Positions 42,221-54,900 of a stretch of DNA of 64,000 bases are shown here, in pieces; within the stretch, counting starts at the first letter, position 1; every line of letters starts with the position of its first letter. The DNA comes from Opeltia flavorubescens (lineage: Eukaryota; Ascomycota; Lecanoromycetes; Teloschistales; Teloschistaceae): assembly GCA_000442125.1 (NCBI GenBank), contig KE546968.1:585932-649931 (forward strand), given 5' to 3'. The notes below the pieces were generated by a model. That model worked only from the letters and a program-made list of their open reading frames with translations, had not been told where the DNA came from and ran no database searches. Both the position numbers and the translations under genes were made by a program.

Positions 42221-44234
42221 CCTAGAACATCTTCAATGAATTAGACGACAAAGTATTATGAGAGCATAGGACATGGACGCATAACGGAAAATTACATGAT
42301 CAATTGTACAATATCTGAGGTGTTAACCAGTCTAAAAGTAAACATCAAAATGTTGGTCTTGACATCAGTCAGAACCTCGATTGTCCTCGCTCTCAAGCCC
42401 GGTTTCCCTCTGCAGCACATTCCCTCCACTATATGCTCTTCTTAAATATTAAGCACTCATAGTATGACCGCCGCCCAAAAAGGGATTGCTCTTTCTACCC
42501 CCCTTGAATACTGCTCTAGCCGCCATTCCCAATCCATGTAATTAAGCCATTCCCATACATCGAAACTCGACTCCATCATACGCGCACCTACTGAAACCCC
42601 TTTGACACCGATAGGTATCTGCCTAAGTGAATGATCCCCTCATCTACTCTCCGAGAGCGGAGCTAAAGAAACTATACTTCATTTTCACCCCAAAATATAT
42701 ATTCCTCGTCTCCAATTGCAAGAAGTAGACCGTAAATCATCATCATTACATGAGCAATGAATGCACAGACACTGACCGCAGTGAAGTAAACAAAGATCCC
42801 AACCGCATTTCTGGAAAAAATCTTCCACTTTGATGGCCTATCATTCAAATCACGGGAGAGATTTCGAGCTGACTAGCTTTTACGGACTCGACATATCGAT
42901 CCTCCTTTACTGTAGAACCCGATGTCACGATATCCGGAGATTGAATGCTCCCATCATAGAAGTTGATTTTTGACTGAAGCCTCTATGCCTATAGAAACCG
43001 TGACATCGGAGTGACAATGGCACATATAGTTTACCAGGAAAACTTGGGTGATCAATCCCCCTTTGCCAAGTTCCATCACGCAAGCTAGGAGAAGATATTG
43101 TTCTCAAAAGAGTGGAGAACAGGACTTAAAGGCACGGGAGGTGAGTTGACGGAGAAAGCTATGAAATACATCGGCGCCATTCCGCAACCGCAAGTTTGGC
43201 AAAAAGGATGAGGAATTTCATTAACACAGGGCCAATGCAATCAGAAGGATGAAGAGTCTTCGAGGATGGGTGCCAGATAAGGGAAACATTGATACGGGAA
43301 GAAGCAGGTTTTCATCTACGTCTTCAAGGCTCCATATTTCTTGATATCAATCAGTCGATTTGATGGAAGAAACCAGCGGTGATATGTAAATGCATTTTTT
43401 GGAGAAAGTTAAGGAAAAGATCAGTCAGAAAAGTGTCCCCTGGTGTAATCCCCTATGGGCACCCTGCTCATTCGTACGTGCCATTGTCCCGCAAATAAAT
43501 TTCTCGTTGAAGCGTTGAGCCATGAAACCAAGATGCAGGGGGAAACAGATGAACTGTGCTAAAGCCAACAGCAGATGCTTGACGATTCCTAAGATGACAA
43601 CAACAATTACTCATAACAAAGGGGTTCATGTAGACTTCACTCAAACAAGCACCATTGCTCCCGCGAATTTCCCGCGAATGGTACCTGTACTTACTCAATC
43701 GTATCAATGGTGGCCCCCTTGACAAAGATATCTTACCGTCATGTCTCATTGCCCTGTAATTGAAGAATTGGATACGAATTGGATACAACTGGCATCCCAA
43801 GGGTCCTTTGCCTTGTACCATAACACATGGCAACGTTCGCCTTGGGCTCTGTCAAAGCATAGAGCGAGCAAAGTATTACGTGTCTCGCGGAAGCGCTGTC
43901 CGTGAAGCAAAAGCATATCGCACGAATGACGACCAGTGCCCTATGCTCGGAACCGAAGCTGAGGCTCCGTCAGGGGTCAGTGATGGAGGACGGGATCCTA
44001 CGACGCAATGCAACTTGATCCTTAGTGCGGAGTAGTGGTCATCGTGCACTTCTACTTCTAGATTATCGACATGGATTCGAATCCTTCAAACACGCAATCG
44101 TGAGGGAGAGGTAGAAATGCATGCGATTTGTGCCTCAGGACGACAATCAACCCTCGTGTCATAGGGGACATGAGTGCAAAAGGAAAATTTTGCGTCACAA
44201 ATGGGGGTCATGCAGTCAGGCAATTATGCACGTC

Positions 44235-44267
44235 GAATCCTTCAAGAATCCTTCAGGAATCCTTCAG
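44235..44267. repeat. Three tandem copies of an 11-bp unit
   Basis: Three consecutive copies of GAATCCTTCA followed by A, G and G respectively: a perfect 11-bp tandem repeat but for one base. It lies in the gene-poor block. Confidence 0.9.
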
Positions 44268-45944
44268 CCTTGTACCCTGACCAAACACATCACAGCTCTC
44301 GACGAGGCTCCAGCAGTCGTCGCATAGGATTTGCTGATTTCAGGCACAAAGAATGGGGATGATCGGAATACTCTGTTCGTACGAGGGGTAATGAAGCATA
44401 TGCAAGCACGCGCCGTCTACCGGCCATGCATGATCCTTCAGTCACCTGCCGGACTCTCCATGCTGGCAAGCAGCAGGTATGTCGCGCAGATGTTGAGCAA
44501 CGCGATCGAGAGCCTCAATGAATGTTCGAGGCCTAATCGACAGTGTTTCACAGCATGAAGGATCGAGAAGTAGGTGTGTGCGTGCTCTGCGGAAGGCTCA
44601 TTCCGGTGAGAGAGGATGCACACCTGATTGACACAAGTATTGCTCGTTTCAATGCCAGCCCCCAAACTGCTCCAGCCTACTATGGGAAGGTACGCGACCT
44701 GACAAAGTCCTCGAAGAATTGTCTCTATTGGTGCTTACCTCCAGGAATTCTCAGTTCCATGACCTGGGCAGATCCTCTGTGTCCGAATTGTCTTGACAGA
44801 TAGGAGAATCAAAATCTCCGTCGTCTGACCTCTAAAACGCATACGGAAACAGGATCGCCTTTCCGACAGTCGCTGAGCGTAACTAGACTTTTCGAGGCTT
44901 GCTTCAGCTAGTTCGCCTTTACCACTACCATCGTCCTAGAAGAAAACACATATGTATGAAGTAGGCCCAGGTCGTACTTAGTCTCCTAGCACATTGTCCA
45001 AATACATTGGTTGCGGCTCATTTCACGAGTCAGTTATGCTAGCTGTTGGGTCAACAGCTAGAGTAGTGCAGAGTGCTAAAGCATTGAAGGTAAACGGACT
45101 GGATAGAATTATTCAGGTGACCAACTTGTAGATGATTCGCGACGGCTCGGCTCGTATTCCTTGAGAAATGTGAGAGAACTACGACAAGAAATACAGGAAA
45201 GTACTCTAGAAACGCTGGAATGTTGAATGGTATGAGCCCACTGTTTTTGGCGTCATTCACGTCCAGAACGGATGAATGACCGATAGTAGCTAGTCTTCGA
45301 GACCACCACTCACGAAGACGAATGGGACTTGATGCTATTCTGCCTCGATCAAGCGAGGAATGAAACAGCCATTCTCAGACCCTGCGACAGCAGGACTTCT
45401 GCAGGCCTTGATCGGTGATGGGGGTGAAAACTCGCAAAAATTCCTTCTTAGGATTCGCAATTGGCAGCTGATGGCGAGAGGATGGTCCACCCAAACAAGG
45501 AATCTCTCCACTTTAACCGTCTCAGAGTTCGGCATATCGGGAGTAACGGTGGCCGATGCCAAATGTTAGATGAACCAGGGTACTGGCGAATGGGAATCTT
45601 CCTGAAGCTTTGGAGTGAAAAGGTCTCCACTCTACCCAAAGCAGACTTAAGGCCGCTTGAAAAATCCTTTCCCTGGTAGAAGCTTCCCGTTGAATGGTAT
45701 AATAATTCACTGTCACAAAAATCCTATTGTCAAGGATACCAAAGCTTGCGTAAGGGAAGATTGCCCTCGGATGAAGATCGCAGCAAGAAATCCCCAGGCT
45801 CAGATAGGCTTCCCGGAGCGCACGAGCGGTGCGGGATCTGCAGCTGCTACCATGTGGGATGGCAGGGTAGAGACGCAACGCTATCGCCGATGTTTCATGC
45901 CCCTGAAATTGAGCGAATGCGAAGGAGTTTCTAGCCGAGCTACC

Positions 45945-45968
45945 GGTTGGTTGGTTGGTTGGATGGAT
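45945..45968. repeat. GGTT/GGAT tetranucleotide repeat
   Basis: Four GGTT units followed by two GGAT units, a small microsatellite in the gene-poor block. Confidence 0.85.
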
Positions 45969-48900
45969 GATCTCATTGTGGCCATGTCTCCATCTTGCCT
46001 CGTCGTATCGTACGCAATTCAGGCGATGGATTGCGGACCGAAGGAAGAAGGCTATGGCGCACAGTAAGCACCACTTCTGGCGCATGGTAAGCGAATCCAT
46101 GCAGGAACGCGAAATATCTGTTTTCGCCCCATCTCACCATTGAATGCAGCAGCGTCAGCAGGCACGATAGCAATTCTTCAGGTATGGAATGCTTCGCTGT
46201 TCGTCGAAACGGGCGGGGTGCAGAAGGTTGACCCTCCGCAATGGTTTAGGTTCGGGTAGTCGGGATGGGAGGAAAAGGCCTACCCTTAATGCGTCGATCT
46301 TCTCCCTGAAGAGTTCGAGTGGCTTTGCAAGGAAGCTTGGACCGGGAGATCTCTTGTTTCACTGTCCTTGTTCAAGCAGGCTCAGAGGACCTTTTGTGGA
46401 GAAGTCTCGTGCTTGCAGGGAACAAAGGCGCAGACGCATCGAATGCCAGCTGTGAAGAAGATCGGTCGTTCGTAATATCGAAGATCAACCACTCGTGCTC
46501 GAAGGATTCTTCGATTGAGGCAATGCTGACCTAATGCGACAACCCGCTCTGAATAGACGTGCATGTCAGTCCTCCAAGCCACATGCGACATCGATTTGCT
46601 CGTACGGATCGCTGATCTACTAATATCTTCGGTGTAATTCTCGGATGACGAGGTGGAGATGTTGAGTTGTTAATTGCACCGTTCGTAAAGCTAGAACTGG
46701 AGAGGCGATGCTTGTGACTAAGTTGTCCGTGTGATCATTTGGGATGCAAAAAGTCCCCCAATTCGAGTAGCTTGGAGTCCTGAGTTTCCAATGGACCAGA
46801 ATCCTGAAACAGTGTCAGATTATCCCCTGCGTCTTAAAGTTTACCGCTAGCTGTACTGAACCGATAGCGCGTTTCTGCTCGGCTTTCTCCACCAACACTC
46901 TGGAGATTCTACGGCAGCATCCGATTAGTCTGGCACCACACCATTAGCCGTTGATTACCGGTAGATGATACAGATGCTTGTCCACGGAGGTACCGGGGAC
47001 ATCAGTCCTCCAGAACATCTTTTTGCCTTAGGCTCTCAGTAGGCTATGACCGAGCATGTCAACATTTGCACAATCGACTACCACCTAAGCGCTGCATCTC
47101 TACCTGTATATGTATCTCATAACACTACACTTGATAATGGCAGGATATCACGCTGAGATCTTCTCTTCTATCTTTGCGGTGGCGCTGCGTTTCGTCCCGC
47201 TCCCTGGCCGCGATGTCCTGCAGGAACTTCAGAGCTACGGATGTCCCGTGTGCTGGAGACGTGACGCGAGTGGTAGGAATCGCATCATTATTGTGCCTAT
47301 CCCCGTCCAAGATCATGCGTCCACAATGAGGTCCTTCTTCTCTGCCGAATCAATCTCTCGTGGCGCTCGGGTCTATCCGACCTATTGAACGGCTTTCAAG
47401 TATGTAGTGTACAGAATCCTGTGGACCAGTGACGAAAAGAGTTCTACGTTTCTGAGTCCACAGGACTGGAGGATTATACCGACTAAGTAGCGTGAGTCAT
47501 GGCGGACAGCGAAGTCACTGATAGTGAAAGCTATGGCTTGCCTGCAATCTTGCCTTCGGCCCTTCACGGTCTTGTCTCGTTGCCATGACAGACGTGGCAA
47601 CCCCACACGGCTCGATAGCGTTTGCTATGAAATGCATGTTGACACGAAAAGGCCGGCGTACGATGGTAGTGTGAAGCTTGAGCCATGATCCTCAGCACTT
47701 GTTGTTCTTAGTGAAGAAAGCTTGGGGCTCCACAGCATCATAGCTTCATCAAAGTCCCTTGGAGATAACCATGAATCGGCCGAGCCAACCGAGCGGGAAG
47801 CCCGCTGGGAACACCGTGTGATTATTGCGACAAGCGGGGTTTAGTTCGAGTAGTTTGATTGCACGCACAGGGAATGCTGCGGAAAGGAGATCAAAGAACG
47901 ACAAATAAGGTGGCCGCCTGTCAACGTGCAGCAATGACTTCCATTCTCTGTCGAAAAGATGCATTATCATGATCATCGACGTCTTGCCCGATCTGTGTAT
48001 GTCGCTCACAAAAGCCTGAAGTGCAAAAGATGACACAGCGGACTTTGCTTGCATCGGTCGCACAGCGGGGGAGCTATGAACGTTGAGTGGCCGACTATGT
48101 ACTGGCAGTCGACTGACTACCTTAGGCTCGATAACGACCGAGTGCAGACTTGAGAGGTGCAGCTAGATAGCCATGATTCTTGAGCTTTAAATTTGTCACG
48201 GATAACTTCCAAAGATCTTGCTTCGATAAGTAAATGTCCTCAGTGACTTCTTCGCAACTGCCGCTCCTCAACGGCAAACGGACTCTACTGGCACGTCCCG
48301 CCTTGGAGCCATCTCGGTAGTTGTTGCCAGGAGAGCCTCGTAAATCATTGATCATGATGGAGGACGTCTCCGATAGCGAATGATTCGAAGATAGGATCGG
48401 ACGCAGCAATTTTCATACTCTATAGGTACAGGAAGCTCATAGCTATTCATGGAGGACGGGTATGCAGCTATCTCTTACCTCAGATTCTGGTCTTGCTCGG
48501 CTCTAGGGAAAATGCATAAGCAGATCACTGGTGTCCGCGTCCTCCCTGGGGCAGAGATTGGTTGGCTGTCCTGTGGCATCAGCTGATTACGATATCTCCG
48601 TTGCGAGGGTGGAAGGATGCCGTGGTTGCGTCGATGAGCTTGGCATTTCAGCCTCAGGTGGAGGGAAGCGACATGGTTGGGATACGAATACACACAGGCC
48701 CGGCTTAAGGGTAGAGACATCCAGGGTACGCCATGCGTTAATGTGAGAGGGTGGGCAATTCGGGAACGAAGCATGCGTAAGCGCCCATCTCCATGGACAA
48801 GATTTTGGAAGGGGGGGGGGGAAGGCAGGTACAACAACGGTCCTGCGTCTACCACGACTGCTATTGGCCAGAGGCCTGTCGGATGACTTCATGCTGCTGC

Positions 48901-49404
48901 CTCAGCATTGGGGGTTGTAAAGGCTGATTGCCGAATCTTATGTGGTACCCTTCCAGAAGCTCTTGTGCGAGCCCATGTTTCAAGATCCACTGCAGAGAAT
49001 CATGTTGATAAGTCAGCAAGTTCATCTCCGTTCAAACAGACTATTCACAATATTTTAGTTAGTCGGCAGGAACAGGTCGCTGCTAATAAGCTTATGTGGA
49101 GAGAATTATTAATCATTTGTCAAACATAATATCCGTACATCGTGCTGAATATGATACACACAAAGCAAAATAGAACGTAGAAGGCGGATGACATAAGAAC
49201 GAAGCATTTCCAAACCCCTCCCATATCCATTGGTATGTTGCATAACGGACATGAAACACAGCACAGCCTTCCCAGTCCAAGACGCCTCTTCCGTATCCGC
49301 CCATGCTTGACAAAGCCCCTTTCCTATTCATTCCGTCTTAGCAATAGACCGCCCAGCCCATGAAAACGCCGCGTGATTTTTGTGAGCTAACGTTGCCTGT
49401 GGCC

Positions 49405-50689
49405 CTACGTGCTGACAAATTCGGGTCGGCTGTAAGATGGAAACATTCCAGCCGGCCCAGAAGATGGCATTGCACTCATCGCCGACGGCTGAGGTATCCC
49501 TAAGCTATACGACCGAGCGAGGGGCCACCGTCCGGAAGTCATCGCTGACCCTTCGCGGAAACCAACTTCGAATCGTTTCGGACATCCGTCTTCCGTGTGC
49601 CTCCTAAGTGTATCACGGCGTGCAAACCGGTTGCCGCAGAGATCGCACTTGTGGTTGCGTGCCTTGAGATGTACCTACGGAAATAGTCAGTAAAGAGTGA
49701 GATGGCAGGATTTTGCTAGCAGGATATCTTACACTATCATAATGTCGGTCGAGATCGGTCTTGCGCTGGAATTTCTTCGTGCATGGTGTATCTCCGACCA
49801 TAGCGGTACAAGGATGTGGATATTTCCGATCTGGATTGTGCGTCTCCATGTGGGACTTCCAGTTGTAGCTACGCTTGAACAGCTTTCCGCAGACATGACA
49901 CTCGTGCGTTGCTTCCTCAGGTGTCGTCCTCTGACGCTTCTTTTTGATTCGGTTCACGCTTGGCAGCACACGTGCGGTCTCTATGTGAGCCCGCCGTTGG
50001 TCCTCGTGATTTTGCAGTCCGATCGGATAGGCGACTGCGCCAGGTTTTGGCCACTCTGCCTGGCGATAGACGTCTTCACCGGCCGCAGTCGCAGGCGAGA
50101 CACCGGTCGAATAGGGCGACAAGCATTGCGTGGTCATGCTTCGTTGGAGACCGTATTCGTTGCCCGCTGTAGGATGCCACTCGCTAGCATCTTCTACCTT
50201 CACACGGGGAGTGTATGTAAATTCGGATCTATGCTGCGAGTAGGCCTCGGATGGCGCGTAAGAAGAAGAAACCGATGATCGGTGAGAGGGCAGGTTGGTG
50301 CTTGTGGGCGTCTGGCAGTACACCAATCCAGGAGCTTCCGGGGATGACCCAGAGATCATTCCGGTGTTTGGCGAAGCAGAAAAGCCGGAAAAGGGATCAT
50401 ATGCAGCAGAAAAAACATCCGGCGGTTGAGGAGACTGCTGAAAATCTTGATCCATGATGGATGTGTGCGACCAGCCGTCTGATGGCTGAGGTGATGGTGG
50501 TAGCTGCGGTTGTTGTACGGTACTTTGCTGTTGTGGAAGACTGCAACCGAAGATACCCAGGCCCCGGTTTCGAGTGTTTTCTGGCTGAGGAGTCAAGGGA
50601 TAGTAGGGCCGCTGAGACGAGAAGGATTGCTTCGGTTGGTGTTGGTACGGCGAGACTGGAGAGCGCATTGACTGAGGCGTGCTGTTCAT
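49405..50689 (-). CDS. C2H2 zinc-finger transcription factor
   Basis: Two exons, 50689-49733 and 49674-49405, encode 408 aa. The first 230 residues are Pro/Gln/Ser-rich and disordered, as in fungal activators. Three zinc fingers follow: HECHVCGKLFKRSYNWKSH, then HPCTAMVGDTPCTKKFQRK with an insert between its cysteines, and HKCDLCGNRFARRDTLRRH, whose last ligand is the Cys of EDGC. The intron lies between fingers 2 and 3, after RHYDS. A basic KKKRQR motif before finger 1 is a likely nuclear signal. I cannot assign it to a named regulator; the finger set resembles conserved but unnamed Pezizomycotina factors. The start ATG MNSTPQSMRS is the first in frame. Confidence 0.88.
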
Positions 50690-51980
50690 GGTGCCAAGGT
50701 GTAGAAGGGCAGAGGGAGAATATAAGGCTTTGGGGACAAGTCGATCGACGAAGTCCAGCAGGTGCTTATATCAGACCAATATCATGTCAATGAGACAGCT
50801 GACAGATAAGCGGCTGACAGGAGAGCTGTTTGGTACAGATGGGGGCCAAGCTTGTGAATGCGAAATCGATCTCCGGGAAACAGCGACAGCGCAATGTCAG
50901 GTACCGGTACAGGTAAGTGATGGTAGTGGTGGGGTACGGGAGATAGATGACAGAGTGGAGGCTGAGTGTCGAGGAACAAGTAGAGAAGCTGTCTTGTTTG
51001 AAGTCGAGTCGGGACGAGACAGAAGAGAAGTCGTCTTAAAGTAAAAGACAAGAATGTTGGTGGATGACAGCTGCTCCGCCAGCTTCTTATGAGCAGCCGA
51101 TGGAGAAAGGACCTCTTACGCAAAAGTAGGCAAACGACAAGTGCAACGGGAAATTGAAGCTAAGGGTACATGGGAAGAGCAGCATGAGTCGTAGGACCCA
51201 TATCCCTGCCAGCTGCGAGGAAGGTGCATGCATCGGACTAACGCCTGAGCCATGCTGGACCCCAGCCAGCTCTGCAGTAGCGTAATTCCAACCGTAACAA
51301 TCGTAAAATACACTTACCTAGCGTCCTTTCGCCTGACCACACGAAAACCAAATCTCGCGTCCTCGAACCCCCCCTCCGCTCCGAACAAATTCTCCTAGTC
51401 CTCTAGTCCTAGCACACTTCCCCCCCCCATTCGAGAGTCCCAAGTCCTTCAGAACACGAAGGCGCAGTCGCAGAAGGACCCCAACTCCCATCTGTCCTCC
51501 TCACTCACCAGCTCCAGTCCTGCGTCTTAATCAATCTCACCCTCCATCATCGTATCATTCCAACTTTCCATAGCGAAAATCGTTTCATTAATTCTTGGTA
51601 GTGCGACTGATGCCATCTGACCGACCCACGGTACAATTGAAATGAATTGAGCCTGACAAATTGCACCCCCATATTATCGTTCCAATGGGTCATTTTCCAC
51701 GAGCCGAACCACAAACCCGTTCCAAGCTTCCAAGGCATTAGGTCCTGGCCTTAGTCTTGGAACATCTTGCCTGCTTGGTTGAAGATGTGCATTCGGTGTG
51801 CATGGGATAACGTGCGCTCCGATTAGTGAAACTAATCCTTTACCTCGATGCTACATGGTTTTTGTATCATGACTGTTGCACACCACTCTCCCAGTATTCT
51901 GAAACGCACCTACCGACCTTTTCAGTAGGTCACGGTACATGGCGCGCATCGGCTTTCGCCTTTGTGATTGACCAAATTGG
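50690..51980. promoter_or_regulatory. Long upstream region of the C2H2 factor gene
   Basis: 1.3 kb between the C2H2 start and the YVC1 stop. It is unusually rich in pyrimidine or purine tracts (for example runs of C at about 51370 and 51420) and probably includes a long 5' leader, common for fungal regulatory genes. No ORF with protein-like composition was seen. Confidence 0.45.
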
Positions 51981-54900
51981 CTAAATCAGCTTCTCCACTT
52001 GCCTGCTCAGCTTTGCGATCATTTCCTCCTGCGTGTTTAGCTTGTCTAATACTCTGCTCAATTCCGCCACCACGTCTGCGTCTTTGGTAATATCGGTTCG
52101 GCCTGCACTTCCTGGCGTTCTCGCCATCAATGAGGCCTCGGACCGATTGTGTATGGCCGGATATTTCGTTGCTCTATGAGAAAAACTGATATGATTAGCA
52201 AGCATAGATGGCTTCTGCGAACTTGATCCATGAAGCCAATCATCTTTTTTCTCATTCCAGCGTCGTTTAGCACGCTCATATAACCATATTGCTGCCACGT
52301 ATGGGAAATGGGTTGCTCGTAGAAGTATGATACGTGCATCTCGAAGCTGGTCCGAGGTCATGCATAGTCGTAACGGCCGGAAAAGAATCAGTGGAATCAA
52401 ATTCTGGAACATCTTATGTCAGCACACTTCTCCAATCCAGTTGATAGCTCCGAAGCCCTTCACTGCAAGGCTGGTTCTTTAGAGCATATTCTTTTGTTCC
52501 AAATTCTCTGTTCCATGATTCTCCTGGAACAAGGCAACCAGCAATTCGATGCAGGGTCTGCTTCCCCTTCTGCCTCTTTCATAGCATCATGATCTTGTCT
52601 GTAATACAATACCAAAACCACCAAGTTACATACCAGGGGAGGGAAATAGTACGTCAGGCGCCTAGATGCGGAGGCCTGTATCTTTCTCAGCGTTTCTGAA
52701 AGAGGAAGTAGTCCCCGGTGGCATACTTCTAGCACAAACACGGAGTACCTATGCCACCAATCTGTTAGCTCGACCGAGTTCAGTTCGTCTCACATATGTT
52801 GAACTGGACTTACTGGAAAAGGTACTCCTCTCGCGCGTGATCCATGACCTATCAAACGTCAACAGCCAGCCATCTCTCGTCTATCGTAGGCGCAAACGTC
52901 TGCACCGCCATCAAATCATCGAGAAGTGGCTGGAGGCATAGGGTCTCTCACCTTAGCTAGACTCTGGCTGAGAATAGCAATCAGAGAAGTCAAGAGCAGG
53001 ATATTGGTCAGAATGACGAAGCAAAGCATAAGCTGTGGACAAGCATCAGCACCGCCATTCCATCAAGTGACTAGAATCGCATGCGATCTCGGCGATATGC
53101 CAGATGTTCGAGGACGCGGGAGCACTAACGGTAGGCCCTAAGCTGCTGGAGATCTATCACCAATCAATTTGCATGAGCAGGGGTGTTTGTCGCATAATGG
53201 GCGTCAGCGGCTAAACCGCATTTACCTGTGAAGCAATATCCTTGACATCAGTCAGTCTTAATGGTCAACCTCCGGAGCAGATAATGCCGCAATACGTACA
53301 AAGCCAAGGTAACTCGACCCTGTATCACGGCGTTAGCTGGCGGCTCGTGGAACAGTATGGCGCGCGAGGCTGACCGAAGAAAACGTTTACCATCATCCAC
53401 CATATCTCTTTCGCCGTGAACGAATCGCGAGCAAGCATTGCAAAGGTCGTCAGAAAGCCTTGCCGCAGGTCAATATCGCTACGCGGCTACTGGCATAGAG
53501 CCTGAGATTACCGAAGAATAGAATGACGACTATGCCAAGGAACTTTACGAAGTCTTTGGTCTGGAAAGGATTGGGATTAGTCAAGGTCACCGGCATTGTA
53601 ATTCATGCATTCATGCGGGAACTCTACCATTTCTTTGAGGCAGGGAATCTGCCAAGTGATGTGAGCAATTTGTAACTTTTGAACAGAATTGACCGGGTTA
53701 CCTACCAAGGTGCCGAAATAGGGGTTGAGGCTGAGGAGAGAACAGACACGCGGAACTAAGAATAGAGCTTCCAATGAGAGTATGTCAAAAGAGACACTAA
53801 TGATGTGATTGCTATGTTTTGAGAGGCCAATGATCCCTGAAGAGATGCCATGCCCATTAGCCGTCTTCACCCAGTCAAGTCCCAAGCCTTGCTCTCCCGG
53901 AACAACCAGATTCTCAACGTTCTGGTATGTTCCTGAGAAGGCAAGACGCGGACTAGCTGAAGTCACAGCGAGCTTGATTTGTTGGGACTCACGCAAAACA
54001 AGGTAGGCAATCCCTATGCCGATAATACCAACGTCCCATAGGCTCCAGAAATCGGCAGCGTAGAACAGCGTCCCAGCATCTCTGAACTCTCCAAATTCGT
54101 CGTAAGCGAACGCAGAAATCCAGATGTACAGTAAAACTTCCACTACGGTGATGTGTCGGGGATTCCGCTCCACGAGGACCGCATAATAGAGGATGAGGAA
54201 AATCGCGAAGAAGGCTGCTTCGAATGCTTTTTGATACTTTGGCACTCGTAGACGGCAGAACAGATCAGCTTTTCTAAGTCGCAGTGAGCTTTGAACGTGT
54301 CGTGGAAACTCCTTTTGCCAAACTACCGTACCTTGGATGGTATATCTGCGCTCTTTTTCTCGTATGAGTGCTCAAAGATTCCCAGAAGATGATATCGCCG
54401 GCCCAGATACCATTGATGACGTCCTGCACTACACGTTGGCTTAGGAAGCGTTTGGCGCCGGCTACAGCAGCTATCTCTAGAGCGTTAAGACCGACAAAGG
54501 ACAAGGTTGGATCATGCTCTGTCGATTCCGATATGCGACTAGTCCAGGTACGCGGTCCATCTTGATCTCCAGGTTCTCGAATCTCCGGCCACTTGTTTGG
54601 CGTCGTCCGATCTTCATACAACAGGCGACTACGCTCATCAATGTCGTCATTGGATATGATGCGTGCAGACAATGGTCTGCTGATATGAACTTCGTCATCT
54701 TCGGACGAAGAGTCGACTACGGGAAGTATTGGCGGGAGTTCCCTGAGGAGGTAGTCGATGAGCTCATGCTTGGAGAGATGGGTCAGAAAACGCCATGCCA
54801 CGATTTCGCAGGCGAAGCCTCGCGTCTCAAAAACTCCACGGTCATCATGCTCCATATTGGAGAAATGCCATTTGACGATCCTAGTCACTGGGTTAGATCT

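Larger units (their letters stand above)
42221..49404. other. 7.2-kb gene-poor block
   Basis: No gene can be supported between PI31 and the C2H2 factor. Many ORFs of 60-190 codons overlap each other on both strands, but none has a recognisable motif or plausible splice partners. The longest are 45522-46100 (minus) and 45657-46067 (plus), which overlap. There are short repeats (44235-44267, 45945-45968) and a run of G at about 48811-48820. No terminal repeats, transposase motifs or RIP-like extreme AT content were seen. Long 3' and 5' regulatory regions of the flanking genes may occupy part of it. Confidence 0.5.

Noticed and set aside
44040-44100. Sequence GGATTCGAATCC at 44083-44094, like a tRNA T-arm
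   Set aside because: It is a palindrome that mimics a T-loop, but no matching acceptor stem, D-arm or anticodon arm could be paired upstream.
47110-48063. ORFs of 90-105 codons at 47110-47388 (plus) and 47749-48063 (minus)
   Set aside because: Isolated, with chance-like composition, no recognised motif and no splice extension.
42221-49404. Search for a transposon or old virus-like element in the empty block
   Set aside because: No paired terminal repeats, target-site duplications, reverse-transcriptase, integrase or transposase motifs were seen on either strand.
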